A DNA stretch of 47,939 bases. It comes from Aeromonas lacus. Lineage in GTDB: Bacteria > Pseudomonadota > Gammaproteobacteria > Enterobacterales > Aeromonadaceae. Positions 34,266 through 42,831 of the stretch are shown here, piece after piece. A model generated the notes under the pieces. It did no database searches. It saw nothing but the letters and a program-made list of their open reading frames with translations, and was not told where the DNA came from. The stretch is taken from NCBI RefSeq assembly GCF_000764665.1, contig NZ_JRGM01000016.1:1-47939 (forward strand), in the 5' to 3' direction. The position numbers and the translations under genes are program-made. Numbering within the stretch: position 1 is the first letter of the stretch; every line of letters begins with the position of its first letter.

Positions 34266-35223
34266 GAGCGGACTCCTTGACGGATGAAACGGGGTAGCTG
34301 GAGAGATCGCGGGCGGCCACGATCTGGCCGTGGAACTGCTGTTTGACGATGGCCATCGCCTCTTTCTTGTGATTGAGGCCGACCCCCATCCAGTGGTTCA
34401 ACACCAGCAGCTTAGGGTTCACCTCGGCGGCAATCTTGGCCACCACAGATGGCTTGGCATGGAGCGAGGCGGAGACCGGGTCAGCCGCTTCATGAATGGC
34501 GAGCGGCATCACCAGAATGTCGGCGCCCCGGGCAAAATCGAGGAAGGCGGGGTTGGAACCGTTCTGATCCGCCGAGATGACGATGCTCCCCTCGGCACTC
34601 TGGATCCGGTAGGCCAGACAGGGCACGTCACCGTGGGGGATGCCGAGCGCGGTGATGGTCAAGCCATCCTGCTGATAGACGGTGTGGGGTTTTGCCCCCC
34701 GATAGGGGACATCAATCAGGGTGATGGGGAAGAGACCATCAGTGCCATCTTTGAAACCGCTCAGGTAGGCGTAAGCCCCCTTCTCCTTGTTGAAGAGGGC
34801 ATCAAAGTAGCCGCTCATGCTGGGGAAGGCCGAACCCGCCTCGGGCCCTGCCAGATCCAGCGGATCGCTGCGCTCGAAGAAGTAGGCTCCCTTGAGCAGG
34901 GCGGGCAGGTCGGTCACATGGTCGGTGTGAAAGTGGGTGATGCCGATAAAATCGACCTCTTCGAGCTTGGCCCCTGCCTGACCGAAGCGCAGGTAGACGC
35001 CGCCACCGGCATCGATCAGGATGCGGGATTTCCCCTTCCACCAGATCACCTCGCTGGAGGAGGCGCGCTGATCGTCGGAGATGGGGCCGCCGCTGCCGAG
35101 CACCTGCAGGGTGAAGTTCTTGTCCAGTGGCGTCAGTTGTACGCCTTGGCTGGCGGCACCCGCCGGCGCGGCGGCAAGGGCGCAGCCGATGGCCAGCGCC
35201 ACCGCTTTCAATGTCTGTTTCAT
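34258..35223 (-). CDS. Secreted metallo-beta-lactamase-fold hydrolase, first gene of the hvf-like operon
   Basis: This 321-residue precursor has a clear signal peptide (MKQTLKAVALAIGCALAAAP, cleaved near AGA-AS at residue 24) and then an MBL fold. The core has LQVLGSGGPISDDQRASSS, ILIDAGGG, the metal motif THFHTDHVTDLPAL, GIPHGDVPCLAYRI, VISADQNGS and VLNHWMG near the end. This is the pattern of the arylsulfatase/lactonase-like branch rather than true beta-lactamases. It would act in the periplasm. Its stop overlaps hvfA (ATGAGTAA), placing it in the same coupled unit. The substrate is unknown. Confidence 0.87.
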   Translation of the reverse strand: MKQTLKAVALAIGCALAAAPAGAASQGVQLTPLDKNFTLQVLGSGGPISDDQRASSSEVIWWKGKSRILIDAGGGVYLRFGQAGAKLEEVDFIGITHFHTDHVTDLPALLKGAYFFERSDPLDLAGPEAGSAFPSMSGYFDALFNKEKGAYAYLSGFKDGTDGLFPITLIDVPYRGAKPHTVYQQDGLTITALGIPHGDVPCLAYRIQSAEGSIVISADQNGSNPAFLDFARGADILVMPLAIHEAADPVSASLHAKPSVVAKIAAEVNPKLLVLNHWMGVGLNHKKEAMAIVKQQFHGQIVAARDLSSYPVSSVKESAHE

Positions 35224-35331
35224 ATTGATTACCTGTCGGTTGAGTGACAGTCCTCGACTGTCAGTGAAGTGGCAGGGTGGTCGGGCGGCGCCACTGGCAG
35301 CCCGACCGGGCATGCGGGTCAGACCCGCAGA

Positions 35332-35442
35332 TCAGTTCTGGTCGCGGTCAGCCGCTTCCCAGCGCGCTTCCAGCCAGAGCAGATTGCACAGCCCCAGCAA
35401 CAGGGCAAAGCCGAGCCCCAGTATCCAGGTGAAATACCACAT
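35332..35442 (-). CDS. cydX: Cytochrome bd oxidase small subunit CydX
   Basis: This 36-residue single-helix protein (MWYFTWILGLGFALLLGLCN and then LLWLEARWE) matches E. coli CydX, which starts MWYFAWILG and has Glu25 in the same region. CydX stabilises the haem groups of cytochrome bd. It begins 16 bp after cydB with GGAGG just upstream (35448-35452 on the minus strand). It is too short for most automated gene calls. The next gene, the MBL hydrolase, starts 108 bp downstream, with only a GC hairpin (GCGGGTC/GACCCGC at 35314-35328) and no T-run between. Confidence 0.92.
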   Translation of the reverse strand: MWYFTWILGLGFALLLGLCNLLWLEARWEAADRDQN

Positions 35443-35458
35443 GGCGTCCTCCTTATGG

Positions 35459-36598
35459 TCAGTAGAGTTGATGGCCGTCGCGCTTGATGCGGGCGCGGTC
35501 GAGCTTGCCACGCACCACCCGATAGACCCAGCCGGTGTAGCCAAGGTTGATGGGGAGCAGCACCAGCACGATGCCGAACATGATGGCCAGGGTCTTGTAG
35601 CTGGAGGTGCCATCCCACAGGGTCAGGCTGCTCACTGCATCCAGGGTCGAGGGGAGCACGAAGGGGAAGAGCGAGATGGCCACCGAGCCAAGCATGGCGA
35701 TGCAGGCCACGGCGCTTGCCACCAGTGCCAGCCGTCCGCGCTCCAGCCAGGCGGCGATCCCGCTCGCCAGCGGCGCCAACGCGCCAATCACCGGCACCAG
35801 CCACAGCAGCGGCTGCTCGTGGTAGTTGCGCAGCCAACCGGCGACATGGGGGGTGACCCCCTTCATCAGCGGGCTCAGCACGGCGTTGCCGTCAAAGGGC
35901 TGGCCCGCCAGACCGGTCAGCTGATAGCCCTGCAGATCCACCAGATGCCAGCCGGCAAGCAGGTAAAAAAAGGTCACCAGCGGTGCCAGCAGGATGGCGA
36001 TGCCCCGTGAGCGCAGCGCGGGCGTCCCCGTTACCTTGGCTTGCAAAAAGCTGGCGCCGTGCAGCAGCAGCAAGGTGATGGCGGTGGCCAGCACCGAGAG
36101 CAGCCAGCCCCAGTGGAAGTCGAACGCGCCGTAGTGCAGGCGCAGCGCCGTGTCGAAGCGAAACGGCAAGCCCTGCACCACCAGACCGATGGCGGCGCCG
36201 AGGATCAGGGTCGGTATCAGGCCGCCCGCTACCAGCGCCCGATCCCACCAGCTGCGCCACAGCGGATCGGTCAGCTTGCTGCGATAGTCAAAGCCGACCG
36301 GGCGCAGAAACAGGCCGAGCAGCAGCACCACCATGGGGATGTAGAGCACAGAGAAGGCGGCGGCATAAACCAGCGGCCAGGCGGCGAACAGGGCACCGGC
36401 ACCGGCGATCAGCCACACCTGATTGCCCTCCCACACCGGCCCCACGCTGTTGATCACCAGCCGCCGGTCGTCGTCATCCTGCGAGACCACCGGCAGCAGC
36501 ATGGCGATGCCGAGATCGAAACCATCCATCACGATAAAGCCGACCATCATGAAGAGCAGCAGTGCCCACCAGATGAGTTTCAGGGTTGCGTAATCCAT
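35459..36598 (-). CDS. cydB: Cytochrome bd ubiquinol oxidase subunit II
   Basis: Subunit II is the structural partner of CydA in the bd quinol oxidase, which reduces O2 to water with high affinity. The 379-residue polytopic protein opens with [25 protein letters not shown], the typical CydB start, and has [14 protein letters not shown] and [13 protein letters not shown] in the first third. Its length equals E. coli CydB (379 aa). Its ATG overlaps the cydA stop by one base (TGATG). It is followed by cydX at 16 bp. Confidence 0.95.
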   Translation of the reverse strand: MDYATLKLIWWALLLFMMVGFIVMDGFDLGIAMLLPVVSQDDDDRRLVINSVGPVWEGNQVWLIAGAGALFAAWPLVYAAAFSVLYIPMVVLLLGLFLRPVGFDYRSKLTDPLWRSWWDRALVAGGLIPTLILGAAIGLVVQGLPFRFDTALRLHYGAFDFHWGWLLSVLATAITLLLLHGASFLQAKVTGTPALRSRGIAILLAPLVTFFYLLAGWHLVDLQGYQLTGLAGQPFDGNAVLSPLMKGVTPHVAGWLRNYHEQPLLWLVPVIGALAPLASGIAAWLERGRLALVASAVACIAMLGSVAISLFPFVLPSTLDAVSSLTLWDGTSSYKTLAIMFGIVLVLLPINLGYTGWVYRVVRGKLDRARIKRDGHQLY

Positions 36599-38169
36599 CA
36601 GGCGATCCTCGCAAGTTCGGGTTGTTCACCGCTGTAGCGGCCGGTATGGAGAATGGCGGGCCCCTTGCGGATCACCCGACGCAGCAGGAACAGCTCCACC
36701 ACCAGCAACAGGGTGTAGATAGAACAGATGGCAATGAGACTGAACCAGAGCTGGCCCGGGGTGAGCAGGGAGACCGAGGCCGAGACCGGCAGCACGTCGC
36801 TGATGGTCCAGGGCTGGCGACCGAACTCGGCCACAAACCACCCCGCCTCGATGGCAATCCAGGGCAGCGGAATGCTCCAGAGCAGGGTTTTGAGCAGCCG
36901 TGGCGAGCTCTGCAGCCGGTTGCGGCAGAGCTGAACAAAGCTCACCACCATCAGCCCCAGCATCGCGACGCCCAGCCCCACCATCAGGCGAAAACCGAAG
37001 AAGAGCGGCGCTACCTGCGGGATGGAGTCCTCCACCGCCTTGGCGATCTCCGCCTCCCCCGCCTTGGCGATATTGCTGGCATAGGGGGTGAGCAGCAGAC
37101 CGTAGCCGAGATCCTTGCCGTGTTTGGCAAACAGCGCCCGGTTTTCGGCCGAGTCGTTACCGGCGCGGATCTCTTCGAGTGCACCGGAAGCCACCATGCC
37201 GCTGCGAATGCGCGCCTCGTGCTGCACCTTGAGATCCTTGATGCCGATCACCGCCTCATCGAGGGATCGGGTGGCGATAATCCCCATCAGATACGGGATC
37301 TTGATGGCGGCGTGGGTAGTCTCCCCCTGCTGATCCGGGAAGCCGAACAGGGTGAATGACGCAGGCGCCGGCTCGGTGTGCCACTCTGCCTCGATGGCGG
37401 CGAGCTTCACCTTCTGCACCTCGCCGGTGCGATAGCCAGACTCATCCCCCAGCACGATGACCGAGAGGATGGCCGCCAGCCCGAAGCCGGAGGCGATGGC
37501 AAAGGATCGCAGGGCAAACTGCACCTCGGTCTTGCGCAGCAGATACCAGCTGCTCACCCCCATCACGAACATGGAGGCGGCCACATAGCCCGCCGCGACG
37601 GTGTGAACGAACTTCACCTGCGCCACCGGGTTGAGCAGCACGGCGGCGATATCCACCAGCTCCATGCGCTGGGTCAGCAGGTTGAACTCGGCCCCCACCG
37701 GGTTTTGCATCCAGCCGTTGCCGATCAGGATCCAGAGCGCCGAGAGGTTGGAACCGAGCGCCACCAGCATGGTCACCAACAGGTGCTTGCCGCGAGAGAG
37801 CTTGTCCCAGCCGAAGAAGAAGAGCCCCACCAGGGTCGATTCGAGGAAGAAGGCCATCAGCCCCTCGATAGCCAGCGGGGTACCGAAGATGTCCCCCACG
37901 TAGTGGGAGTAATAGGCCCAGTTGGTGCCGAACTGAAACTCCATGGTGATCCCCGTGGTGACCCCCATGACGAAGTTGATTCCAAACAGTTTGCCCCAGA
38001 AGCGGGTGATGTCCTGATAGATCACCTTGCCGGTCATCACATAGGCCGACTCGGCGATCACCAGGATCCAGGACAGCCCCAGGGTGAGGGGGACAAACAG
38101 GAAGTGGAACAGGGCCGTGGCGCCAAATTGCAGGCGCGACAGGCTGACCACGTCATCCGGATTGATCAT
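36598..38169 (-). CDS. cydA: Cytochrome bd ubiquinol oxidase subunit I
   Basis: Subunit I carries haems b558, b595 and d and the quinol-oxidising Q-loop. The 523-residue protein has [20 protein letters not shown] (His22 corresponds to the haem b595 axial ligand), [48 protein letters not shown] (His for haem b558) and [10 protein letters not shown] with [20 protein letters not shown] in the long Q-loop. The length and Q-loop make it the canonical long-loop CydA, not the short cyanide-insensitive type. It is divergent from a MocR regulator, with repeated operator-like elements between them. Confidence 0.96.
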   Translation of the reverse strand: MINPDDVVSLSRLQFGATALFHFLFVPLTLGLSWILVIAESAYVMTGKVIYQDITRFWGKLFGINFVMGVTTGITMEFQFGTNWAYYSHYVGDIFGTPLAIEGLMAFFLESTLVGLFFFGWDKLSRGKHLLVTMLVALGSNLSALWILIGNGWMQNPVGAEFNLLTQRMELVDIAAVLLNPVAQVKFVHTVAAGYVAASMFVMGVSSWYLLRKTEVQFALRSFAIASGFGLAAILSVIVLGDESGYRTGEVQKVKLAAIEAEWHTEPAPASFTLFGFPDQQGETTHAAIKIPYLMGIIATRSLDEAVIGIKDLKVQHEARIRSGMVASGALEEIRAGNDSAENRALFAKHGKDLGYGLLLTPYASNIAKAGEAEIAKAVEDSIPQVAPLFFGFRLMVGLGVAMLGLMVVSFVQLCRNRLQSSPRLLKTLLWSIPLPWIAIEAGWFVAEFGRQPWTISDVLPVSASVSLLTPGQLWFSLIAICSIYTLLLVVELFLLRRVIRKGPAILHTGRYSGEQPELARIA

Positions 38170-38236
38170 GCGTCACTCTCTTTTGTTGTATTTGCCTTGC
38201 ACGTTTCATGCAGGACAAGTACACCACGGGTCATGA

Positions 38237-38279
38237 CACCTATAACAGATGCAGTTATAGTGAATAGCACCTATAACAG
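38237..38279. promoter_or_regulatory. Triple MocR-type operator between cydA and the regulator gene
   Basis: CACCTATAACAG occurs twice in direct orientation (38237-38248 and 38268-38279), 31 bp apart, or about three helical turns. An inverted variant CAGTTATAGTG (38252-38262) lies between them. Direct repeats with helical spacing plus an inverted copy are the known binding pattern of MocR/PdxR regulators. The set ends 12 bp before the mocR ATG and lies 68-110 bp from the cydA ATG, so one regulator could act on both. Confidence 0.6.
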
Positions 38280-38291
38280 TTGATCCAGATC

Positions 38292-39710
38292 ATGCCTCTT
38301 TACCAACAACTGGCCGAACGCCTGAGCCGCGAGATCGATGACGGCATCTGGCAACCGGGGGAGCGCATCCCCTCCATCCGCCAGAGCTGCAAGACCCACA
38401 ACCTGAGCCCGATGACGGTGCTGCAGGCCTATCAGCTGCTGGAGAGTCAGGGGCGGATCCTCGCCCGTCCCCAGTCCGGTTACTACGTCAAGGCCGCCTC
38501 GCCAAAGGTGGCGCACCACACCCCGAGCCAGACCCACTACAGCGGCTCGGTGGATATCAACGATCTGGTGTTCGAGGTGTTGCAGGCGAGCAAATCGCGG
38601 GCGCTGGTGCCCCTTGGCATGTCGGTGGCCGACCCGACCCTGTTCCCCCATCCCCAGCTCGGGCGGGCACTGGCCAGCTGCATGCGCAAACTCGATCCCT
38701 TCAGCACGGTGGCCGACCTGCCCCCCGGCAACGAGGCGCTGCGCCGCGCCATCGCCCAGCGCTACGCCAGCGACGGGGTTGCTATCAACCCGCAGGAGAT
38801 CATCATCACCACCGGCGCCATGGAGGCGCTCTCCCTCAGTCTGCAGGTGCTGACCGAACCCGGTGACTGGGTGGTGGTGGAGTCCCCTACCTTCTATGGC
38901 GCCCTGCAGGCCATCGAGCGGCTGAAACTCAAGGCGGTGGAGATCCCGGTGATCCCGGGGGTGGGCATCGATCTGGCGCTGTTGGAAGATGCCCTCAGCC
39001 AGATGCCCATCAAGGCGTGCTGGCTGATGGGCAATGTGCAGCACCCGCTGGGCCACACCATGCCGGATGCGCACAAACAGGGGCTGATGGCACTGCTCAA
39101 TGCCCACAAGGTGCCGCTGGTGGAGGATGACGTCTATGCCGAGGTCTACTTCGGCCGTGAACGCCCCAAACCCATCAAGCACTGGGATCAGCGCGGTGAC
39201 AGCCTGCTCTGCAGCTCCTTTTCCAAGTGTCTGGCGCCGGGTTTTCGGGTCGGCTGGGTGGTGGCGGGGCCCCATGCCGAGCGGATCCAGCGGCTGCAAC
39301 TGATGTCCACCCTCTCCACCAATGTGCCGAGCCAGCTGGCACTGGCCGAGATGCTGCGCCAAGGCGGGGTGGATGCCCACTTTCGCCGTCTGCGCCACAC
39401 CCTGGCCCAGCGCCAGCAGCAGATGCGGGCTGCGCTGCAGCGGCTGTTGCCGGGCGAGGTGCGGATCTCCTCCCCCGATGGCGGCTACTTTCTCTGGCTG
39501 GAGTTTCCGCCCCGCCTCGACAGCCGCGCCCTCCATGCCATGGCGCTAGACTGTGGCTTCTCCATCGCCCCCGGCGCCCTCTTTTCCAGTCAGGGGCAAC
39601 ACAACCACTGCCTGCGCCTCAACAGCTCCCATCCCTGGAGCGAGCAGCTGGAGCTGGCGCTCCACCAGCTTGCGGGCCTGATAAACCGGCAGCTGGAAAC
39701 AGAGGGGTGA
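38292..39710 (+). CDS. MocR-family regulator (GntR helix-turn-helix plus PLP aminotransferase-like domain)
   Basis: This 472-residue fused regulator has an N-terminal GntR winged helix (PLYQQLAERLSREIDDGIWQ, then RIPSIRQSCKTHNLSPMTVLQAYQLLE). A linker leads to an aminotransferase class I fold with TTGAMEALSLSLQVL, VVVESPTFYGALQAIE, ALVEDDVYAEVYFG-like and CSSFSKCLAPGFRVGWV, whose Lys would hold PLP. Such regulators sense PLP or amino compounds. The ATG at 38292 is chosen by family start (MPLYQQLAERL); a TTG 12 bases upstream is possible. No strong ribosome site is visible. It is divergent from cydABX and the hvf-like genes. Confidence 0.9.
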   Translation: MPLYQQLAERLSREIDDGIWQPGERIPSIRQSCKTHNLSPMTVLQAYQLLESQGRILARPQSGYYVKAASPKVAHHTPSQTHYSGSVDINDLVFEVLQASKSRALVPLGMSVADPTLFPHPQLGRALASCMRKLDPFSTVADLPPGNEALRRAIAQRYASDGVAINPQEIIITTGAMEALSLSLQVLTEPGDWVVVESPTFYGALQAIERLKLKAVEIPVIPGVGIDLALLEDALSQMPIKACWLMGNVQHPLGHTMPDAHKQGLMALLNAHKVPLVEDDVYAEVYFGRERPKPIKHWDQRGDSLLCSSFSKCLAPGFRVGWVVAGPHAERIQRLQLMSTLSTNVPSQLALAEMLRQGGVDAHFRRLRHTLAQRQQQMRAALQRLLPGEVRISSPDGGYFLWLEFPPRLDSRALHAMALDCGFSIAPGALFSSQGQHNHCLRLNSSHPWSEQLELALHQLAGLINRQLETEG

Positions 39711-39731
39711 TCGCCAAAGCGCAGAAACAAC

Positions 39732-39753
39732 AACGCCCCTTGAGCGGGGCGTT
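39732..39753 (+). terminator. Hairpin after the MocR gene
   Basis: AACGCCCC and GGGGCGTT form a perfect 8-bp stem around TTGAGC, 22 bp after the stop. T-runs are poor on both sides, so termination efficiency is uncertain. It also lies 28 bp beyond the stop of the convergent DUF533 gene. Confidence 0.55.
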
Positions 39754-39780
39754 ATCGGCAATCCATGGCAGTGAAGGATA

Positions 39781-40419
39781 TCAGGCGGGGGCGTTGAGCT
39801 GAGCTACCTGCCGCTCGATGCTCCCTTTGAGGTTGTCATCGAGCTTGAGGGTGCGCGCCAGTTCGTCGAGATAACCGCGCTCCATAAAGTGATCCACTTC
39901 GATGGCAAGCAGGGAGGCGAGATAGACCTCGGTGGCCAGCTCCATATCGGTCACTTCCCGCGCCAGCGCGTGGGGATCGAGGGGGCGAGCCAGCTCGGCG
40001 TCAATCCAGCGGGCAGCATCGCTCTGGCCCTGTTCGGTCAGGTACTCCTGAATCTTCTGGCGCTCGGCGCTATCGATATGGCCATCGGCCCGGGCTGCCG
40101 CCACCATGGCGCGCACCAAGAGAGCCGCGCGGGCGTCCAGCGCATTGCCTTCCAAGGTACTGACGGGATGGGTCGGCTGGGCGGGCGCCGCCTGCTGGGC
40201 CTGCCAATCCTGATAGAGCTTGTAGGCCAGCCCGCCAAGGGCCGCGGCGCCGCCCACGGCAGCCGCCTTGCCGCCATATTTGCGCATCTTCTTGTTGCCC
40301 AGCAGCAGACCGAGCGCACCACCGGCCAGCGCCCCCTGCATCTGCCCCTTGCGCTTGTCACCGCCTTCGTTGAGCCAGCCTTTGCCAGCCCCCAGCAACT
40401 GTTCCAGCATCTGTTTCAT
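39781..40419 (-). CDS. DUF533 protein (YebE-like, TerB-like domain)
   Basis: This 212-residue protein of the DUF533 family resembles E. coli YebE. The N-terminal part has a Gly-rich hydrophobic stretch (GALAGGALGLLLGNKKMRKY and AAAVGGAAALGGLAYKLY), probably a membrane hairpin. The C-terminal part is a TerB-like helical domain with LLVRAMVAAARADGHIDSAE, the acidic D-G-H-I-D motif, and YLASLLAIEVDHFMERGYLD. Envelope stress control is known for yebE in E. coli; the biochemical function is not. The ATG at 40419 (MKQMLEQLLGAGK) fits the family start. Confidence 0.87.
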   Translation of the reverse strand: MKQMLEQLLGAGKGWLNEGGDKRKGQMQGALAGGALGLLLGNKKMRKYGGKAAAVGGAAALGGLAYKLYQDWQAQQAAPAQPTHPVSTLEGNALDARAALLVRAMVAAARADGHIDSAERQKIQEYLTEQGQSDAARWIDAELARPLDPHALAREVTDMELATEVYLASLLAIEVDHFMERGYLDELARTLKLDDNLKGSIERQVAQLNAPA

Positions 40420-40567
40420 GGTGTCACTCCTGCGGGTCAAAAAAGTGAAATCGGGATGAATAGAGCCAGATAGTGACCCTGCCCCCCTGAATCGGGGATG
40501 AACCCTTGACCGGGTCGCCCGATGGGGCAAAGCTCAGGGAAACTCTTCAGGCAATAAGGATGTGACT

Positions 40568-41035
40568 GTGCCCAATCGCGAACTGACCCTGCAATTTCTG
40601 GCCGAACCCTCCGACGTCAACTTCGGCGGCAAGGTCCACGGCGGCATGGTGATGAAGTGGATCGATCAGGCGGGCTATGCCTGCGCCGCGGGCTGGTGCG
40701 GCGGCTATGCGGTGACCGTCTATGTGGGGGGGATCCGCTTTTTGCGCCCCATCCAGATTGGCCAGCTGGTGGAGGTGCACGCTCAGGTGATCCACACCGG
40801 CACCACCAGCATGCATCTGGCGGTGGATGTCTACAGCCGCCACCCCGCAGAGACCGAGCGCCACAAGACCACCCACTGCATCATCATCTTTGTGGCGATG
40901 GATGAGCAGGGCAAACCGACTCCGGTGCCCCAGTGGCAGCCACTAAGCGAGAGCGATCTGCAGTTGCAGCAGTACGCCAAAAAGCTGATCGCCCTGCGCG
41001 AGGAGATCGACAAGGAGATGCGCCAGCACCTCTGA
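40568..41035 (+). CDS. Hotdog-fold acyl-CoA thioesterase
   Basis: This 155-residue single hotdog-domain thioesterase of the YciA/cytosolic acyl-CoA hydrolase type should hydrolyse acyl-CoA to free fatty acid and CoA. The active-site region [20 protein letters not shown] is present (Asn and Asp of the family), followed by [20 protein letters not shown] and [15 protein letters not shown]. Two in-frame GTG codons compete as start. AAGGA (40556-40560) is only one base from the GTG at 40562 but seven bases from the GTG at 40568, so 40568 is preferred; the difference is two residues. Confidence 0.88.
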   Translation: MPNRELTLQFLAEPSDVNFGGKVHGGMVMKWIDQAGYACAAGWCGGYAVTVYVGGIRFLRPIQIGQLVEVHAQVIHTGTTSMHLAVDVYSRHPAETERHKTTHCIIIFVAMDEQGKPTPVPQWQPLSESDLQLQQYAKKLIALREEIDKEMRQHL

Positions 41036-41092
41036 CCTTCGTGCCTCACAGCCCGATACAGCGGGCGCTTTCGGCCAACGGCGGCGCCCCTG

Positions 41093-41098
41093 TATAAT
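41093..41098 (+). promoter_or_regulatory. Consensus -10 box in front of the YbaM-like gene
   Basis: TATAAT preceded by TG lies 37 bp before the ATG of the YbaM-like gene. The best -35 at 17-bp spacing is TTCGGC (41070-41075), which is poor, so the strength rests on the -10. It would let the small gene be transcribed apart from the thioesterase. Confidence 0.5.
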
Positions 41099-41135
41099 CC
41101 CCCCTCTTCCCGCAACCGAAACCGGAACCCTGCCC

Positions 41136-41291
41136 ATGTCACTGGAAACTGCCCCGCCCGAGGTGAAACTCGCGGTGGATCTCATCGAACTGCTGGAGAC
41201 CAACCAGCTGGCCCCCGAGCTGGTGCTGGCGGCGTTGGCCATCGTAAAAAATGACTACGAGCGCAAGCTGGCGGAGGGGAAGGATCACTGA
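41136..41291 (+). CDS. ybaM: YbaM-family small protein (DUF2496)
   Basis: This 51-residue protein is easily missed. It reads [20 protein letters not shown] and continues with [20 protein letters not shown] and [11 protein letters not shown]. The E. coli YbaM N-terminus ([21 protein letters not shown]) and the block ALDIVKRDYEKKL match closely. The function is unknown. In E. coli ybaM is linked to priC; no priC is seen here, and the upstream gene is a thioesterase. No strong ribosome site is visible; the region before the ATG is CCGGAACCCTGCCC. Confidence 0.87.
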   Translation: MSLETAPPEVKLAVDLIELLETNQLAPELVLAALAIVKNDYERKLAEGKDH

Positions 41292-41351
41292 TCCCTCCCC
41301 GCACTTTTTCCGCCTTATCTTTCCGACTTCAGTTTTTCTCCACAGAGCCAC

Positions 41352-42194
41352 TCACTGTGGCCCCATCACCTCGTCACAGAGGGCGATCAGGGCGGCACTC
41401 AGGCGGCTGAGCGGCTCGCCCCCATCCTTTGCGGCATGGAGCGCCAGCTCCACCGATGCCACCTTGGGCCACTGACTCAGGGCCACCTGATCGGCGGGCA
41501 TCAGCCGTTTGGGCAGCAAGCTCACGCCAATGCCTGCACTCACCGCCCCCTGCAAACTGGCGAGGCTGGCGCTGACATAGGCAACACGCCAACGCCGACC
41601 CAGACCATCGAGCGCCTCGGTCATCTGCTGGCGATAGAGCCCTTCGCTCGGGAAAGCGACCAGCGGCAGCGGATCACGCCCCTTCGCCGGCCAATCGCGG
41701 CTATCGACCCACACCAGCGGCTCACGCCAGCTGGCGAGCGGCGAGCCCTGTCCGCGCACCTGCTTGACCAGCGCCAGATCCAGCTCCCCCGCCGCAAAGC
41801 GCTGCCAGATGTGGTGGCTCAGGCCGCTCTCCACCTCCAGCCGCACCTCGGGGTAGTCGCGGGCAAAGGCAGCCAGTACCGGGGTGATGGCACCGGCGGC
41901 GAAATCCTCCGGCACTCCGAGGCTGAGCGATATGCTCCCCTCGCTCACCTGCTCCTCGGCCTGTGCCAGCAGCGCCAGAATGCGGCGGGCCAGCCCCAGC
42001 AGCTGCTCCCCCTCGGCCGTCGCTACCACCTGCCGACCGGAGCGATCCAGCAGCGGGCAGCCGATCTGCTGTTCGAGCCTGCGCATCTGCTGGCTGATGG
42101 TGGATTGGGTCAGGTGGACCCGTTCACCGGCGCGGGTAAAGCTGCCGGTGTCGATAATGGCGACAAAACTGCGCAGTAACAGGGGATCCAGCAT
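41352..42194 (-). CDS. LysR-type transcriptional regulator
   Basis: This 280-residue LysR-family regulator has an N-terminal helix-turn-helix (LLLRSFVAIIDTGSFTRAGE, then LTQSTISQQMRRLEQQIG) and an effector domain with LSLGVPEDFAAGAITPVLAAF, VSASLASLQGAVSAGIGVSLL. The ATG at 42194 (MLDPLLLRSF) is chosen because GGAG lies six bases upstream; an ATG four codons earlier has none. It is divergent from the deaminase/transporter pair, its probable target, across 109 bp holding an LTTR-type dyad. The effector is unknown. Its stop codon lies in the loop of a CCACAG/CTGTGG hairpin. Confidence 0.87.
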   Translation of the reverse strand: MLDPLLLRSFVAIIDTGSFTRAGERVHLTQSTISQQMRRLEQQIGCPLLDRSGRQVVATAEGEQLLGLARRILALLAQAEEQVSEGSISLSLGVPEDFAAGAITPVLAAFARDYPEVRLEVESGLSHHIWQRFAAGELDLALVKQVRGQGSPLASWREPLVWVDSRDWPAKGRDPLPLVAFPSEGLYRQQMTEALDGLGRRWRVAYVSASLASLQGAVSAGIGVSLLPKRLMPADQVALSQWPKVASVELALHAAKDGGEPLSRLSAALIALCDEVMGPQ

Positions 42195-42232
42195 GGGGCA
42201 CTCCATTTACAAAACCACTGAACACCATTCTA

Positions 42233-42251
42233 TCATTTAATTTCCAAATGA
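42233..42251. promoter_or_regulatory. LysR-type dyad between the regulator and the deaminase gene
   Basis: TCATTT (42233-42238) and AAATGA (42246-42251) form a perfect inverted repeat with a 7-base centre, which contains the T-N11-A pattern of LysR sites. It lies midway between the divergent starts, in the only AT-rich part of the gap. Confidence 0.5.
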
Positions 42252-42303
42252 CTTTCGCCCCCGCTAGGCTGGCGTTTCTTTCGCCAAATCAGGGTTTTTC
42301 ATC

Positions 42304-42831
42304 ATGTCTGTATCCCTTGCCGTGCCTGCCAACACCCACCCGATCCCCTTATCATCTTCCCTCTCAACCCATCAAGAGTGGCTGGAGCAAGCGGTGCAAC
42401 TGGCCAAAGAGAATCGCCAGCAGGGTGGCCGCCCCTTCGCTGCCCTGCTGGTGCAAGATGGCCAGTTGGTGGCGAGCGCGGTCAACGGCATCCATCTGGA
42501 TGGGGACCCGACCCGTCACGCCGAGCTGGAGGCGCTGCGCAAGGCAAGCCAGTGCGGGCCGCTCGCAGGATCAATCGTCTATGCCAGTGGTCACCCCTGC
42601 CCCATGTGCCTCGGCGCGCTGGTGATGAACGGCATCGCCGCCGTCTACTACGCCTTTGATAACGCCGATGCGGCCCCGTTCGGCTTTGACAGCTGCGCCG
42701 CCTACCAAAAGCTGGGGCTGCCCCTTGCCCCGCAACCGCTGCCCCTGATCAAACTGGCCGTCACCCTGACGGCGGCGGATCTCTACGGCCCCCAGCAGCA
42801 AGCCCAGCAAGCAGTGCCTGCTGATGAGTAA
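42304..42831 (+). CDS. Nucleoside/base deaminase (CDA-fold, guanine- or cytosine-deaminase-like)
   Basis: This 175-residue zinc deaminase has the signature HAELEALRKAS (His and the catalytic Glu) and, 27 residues later, the PCPMCLGALVMNG cysteine motif. This spacing is that of the CDA superfamily branch with guanine deaminase, cytosine deaminase and TadA. The N-terminal 25 residues are Ser/Pro-rich and not conserved. TadA proper is unlikely because the gene lies in a LysR/transporter setting. The substrate may be a purine or pyrimidine base. It overlaps the next gene by 8 bases (ATGAGTAA). Confidence 0.87.
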   Translation: MSVSLAVPANTHPIPLSSSLSTHQEWLEQAVQLAKENRQQGGRPFAALLVQDGQLVASAVNGIHLDGDPTRHAELEALRKASQCGPLAGSIVYASGHPCPMCLGALVMNGIAAVYYAFDNADAAPFGFDSCAAYQKLGLPLAPQPLPLIKLAVTLTAADLYGPQQQAQQAVPADE

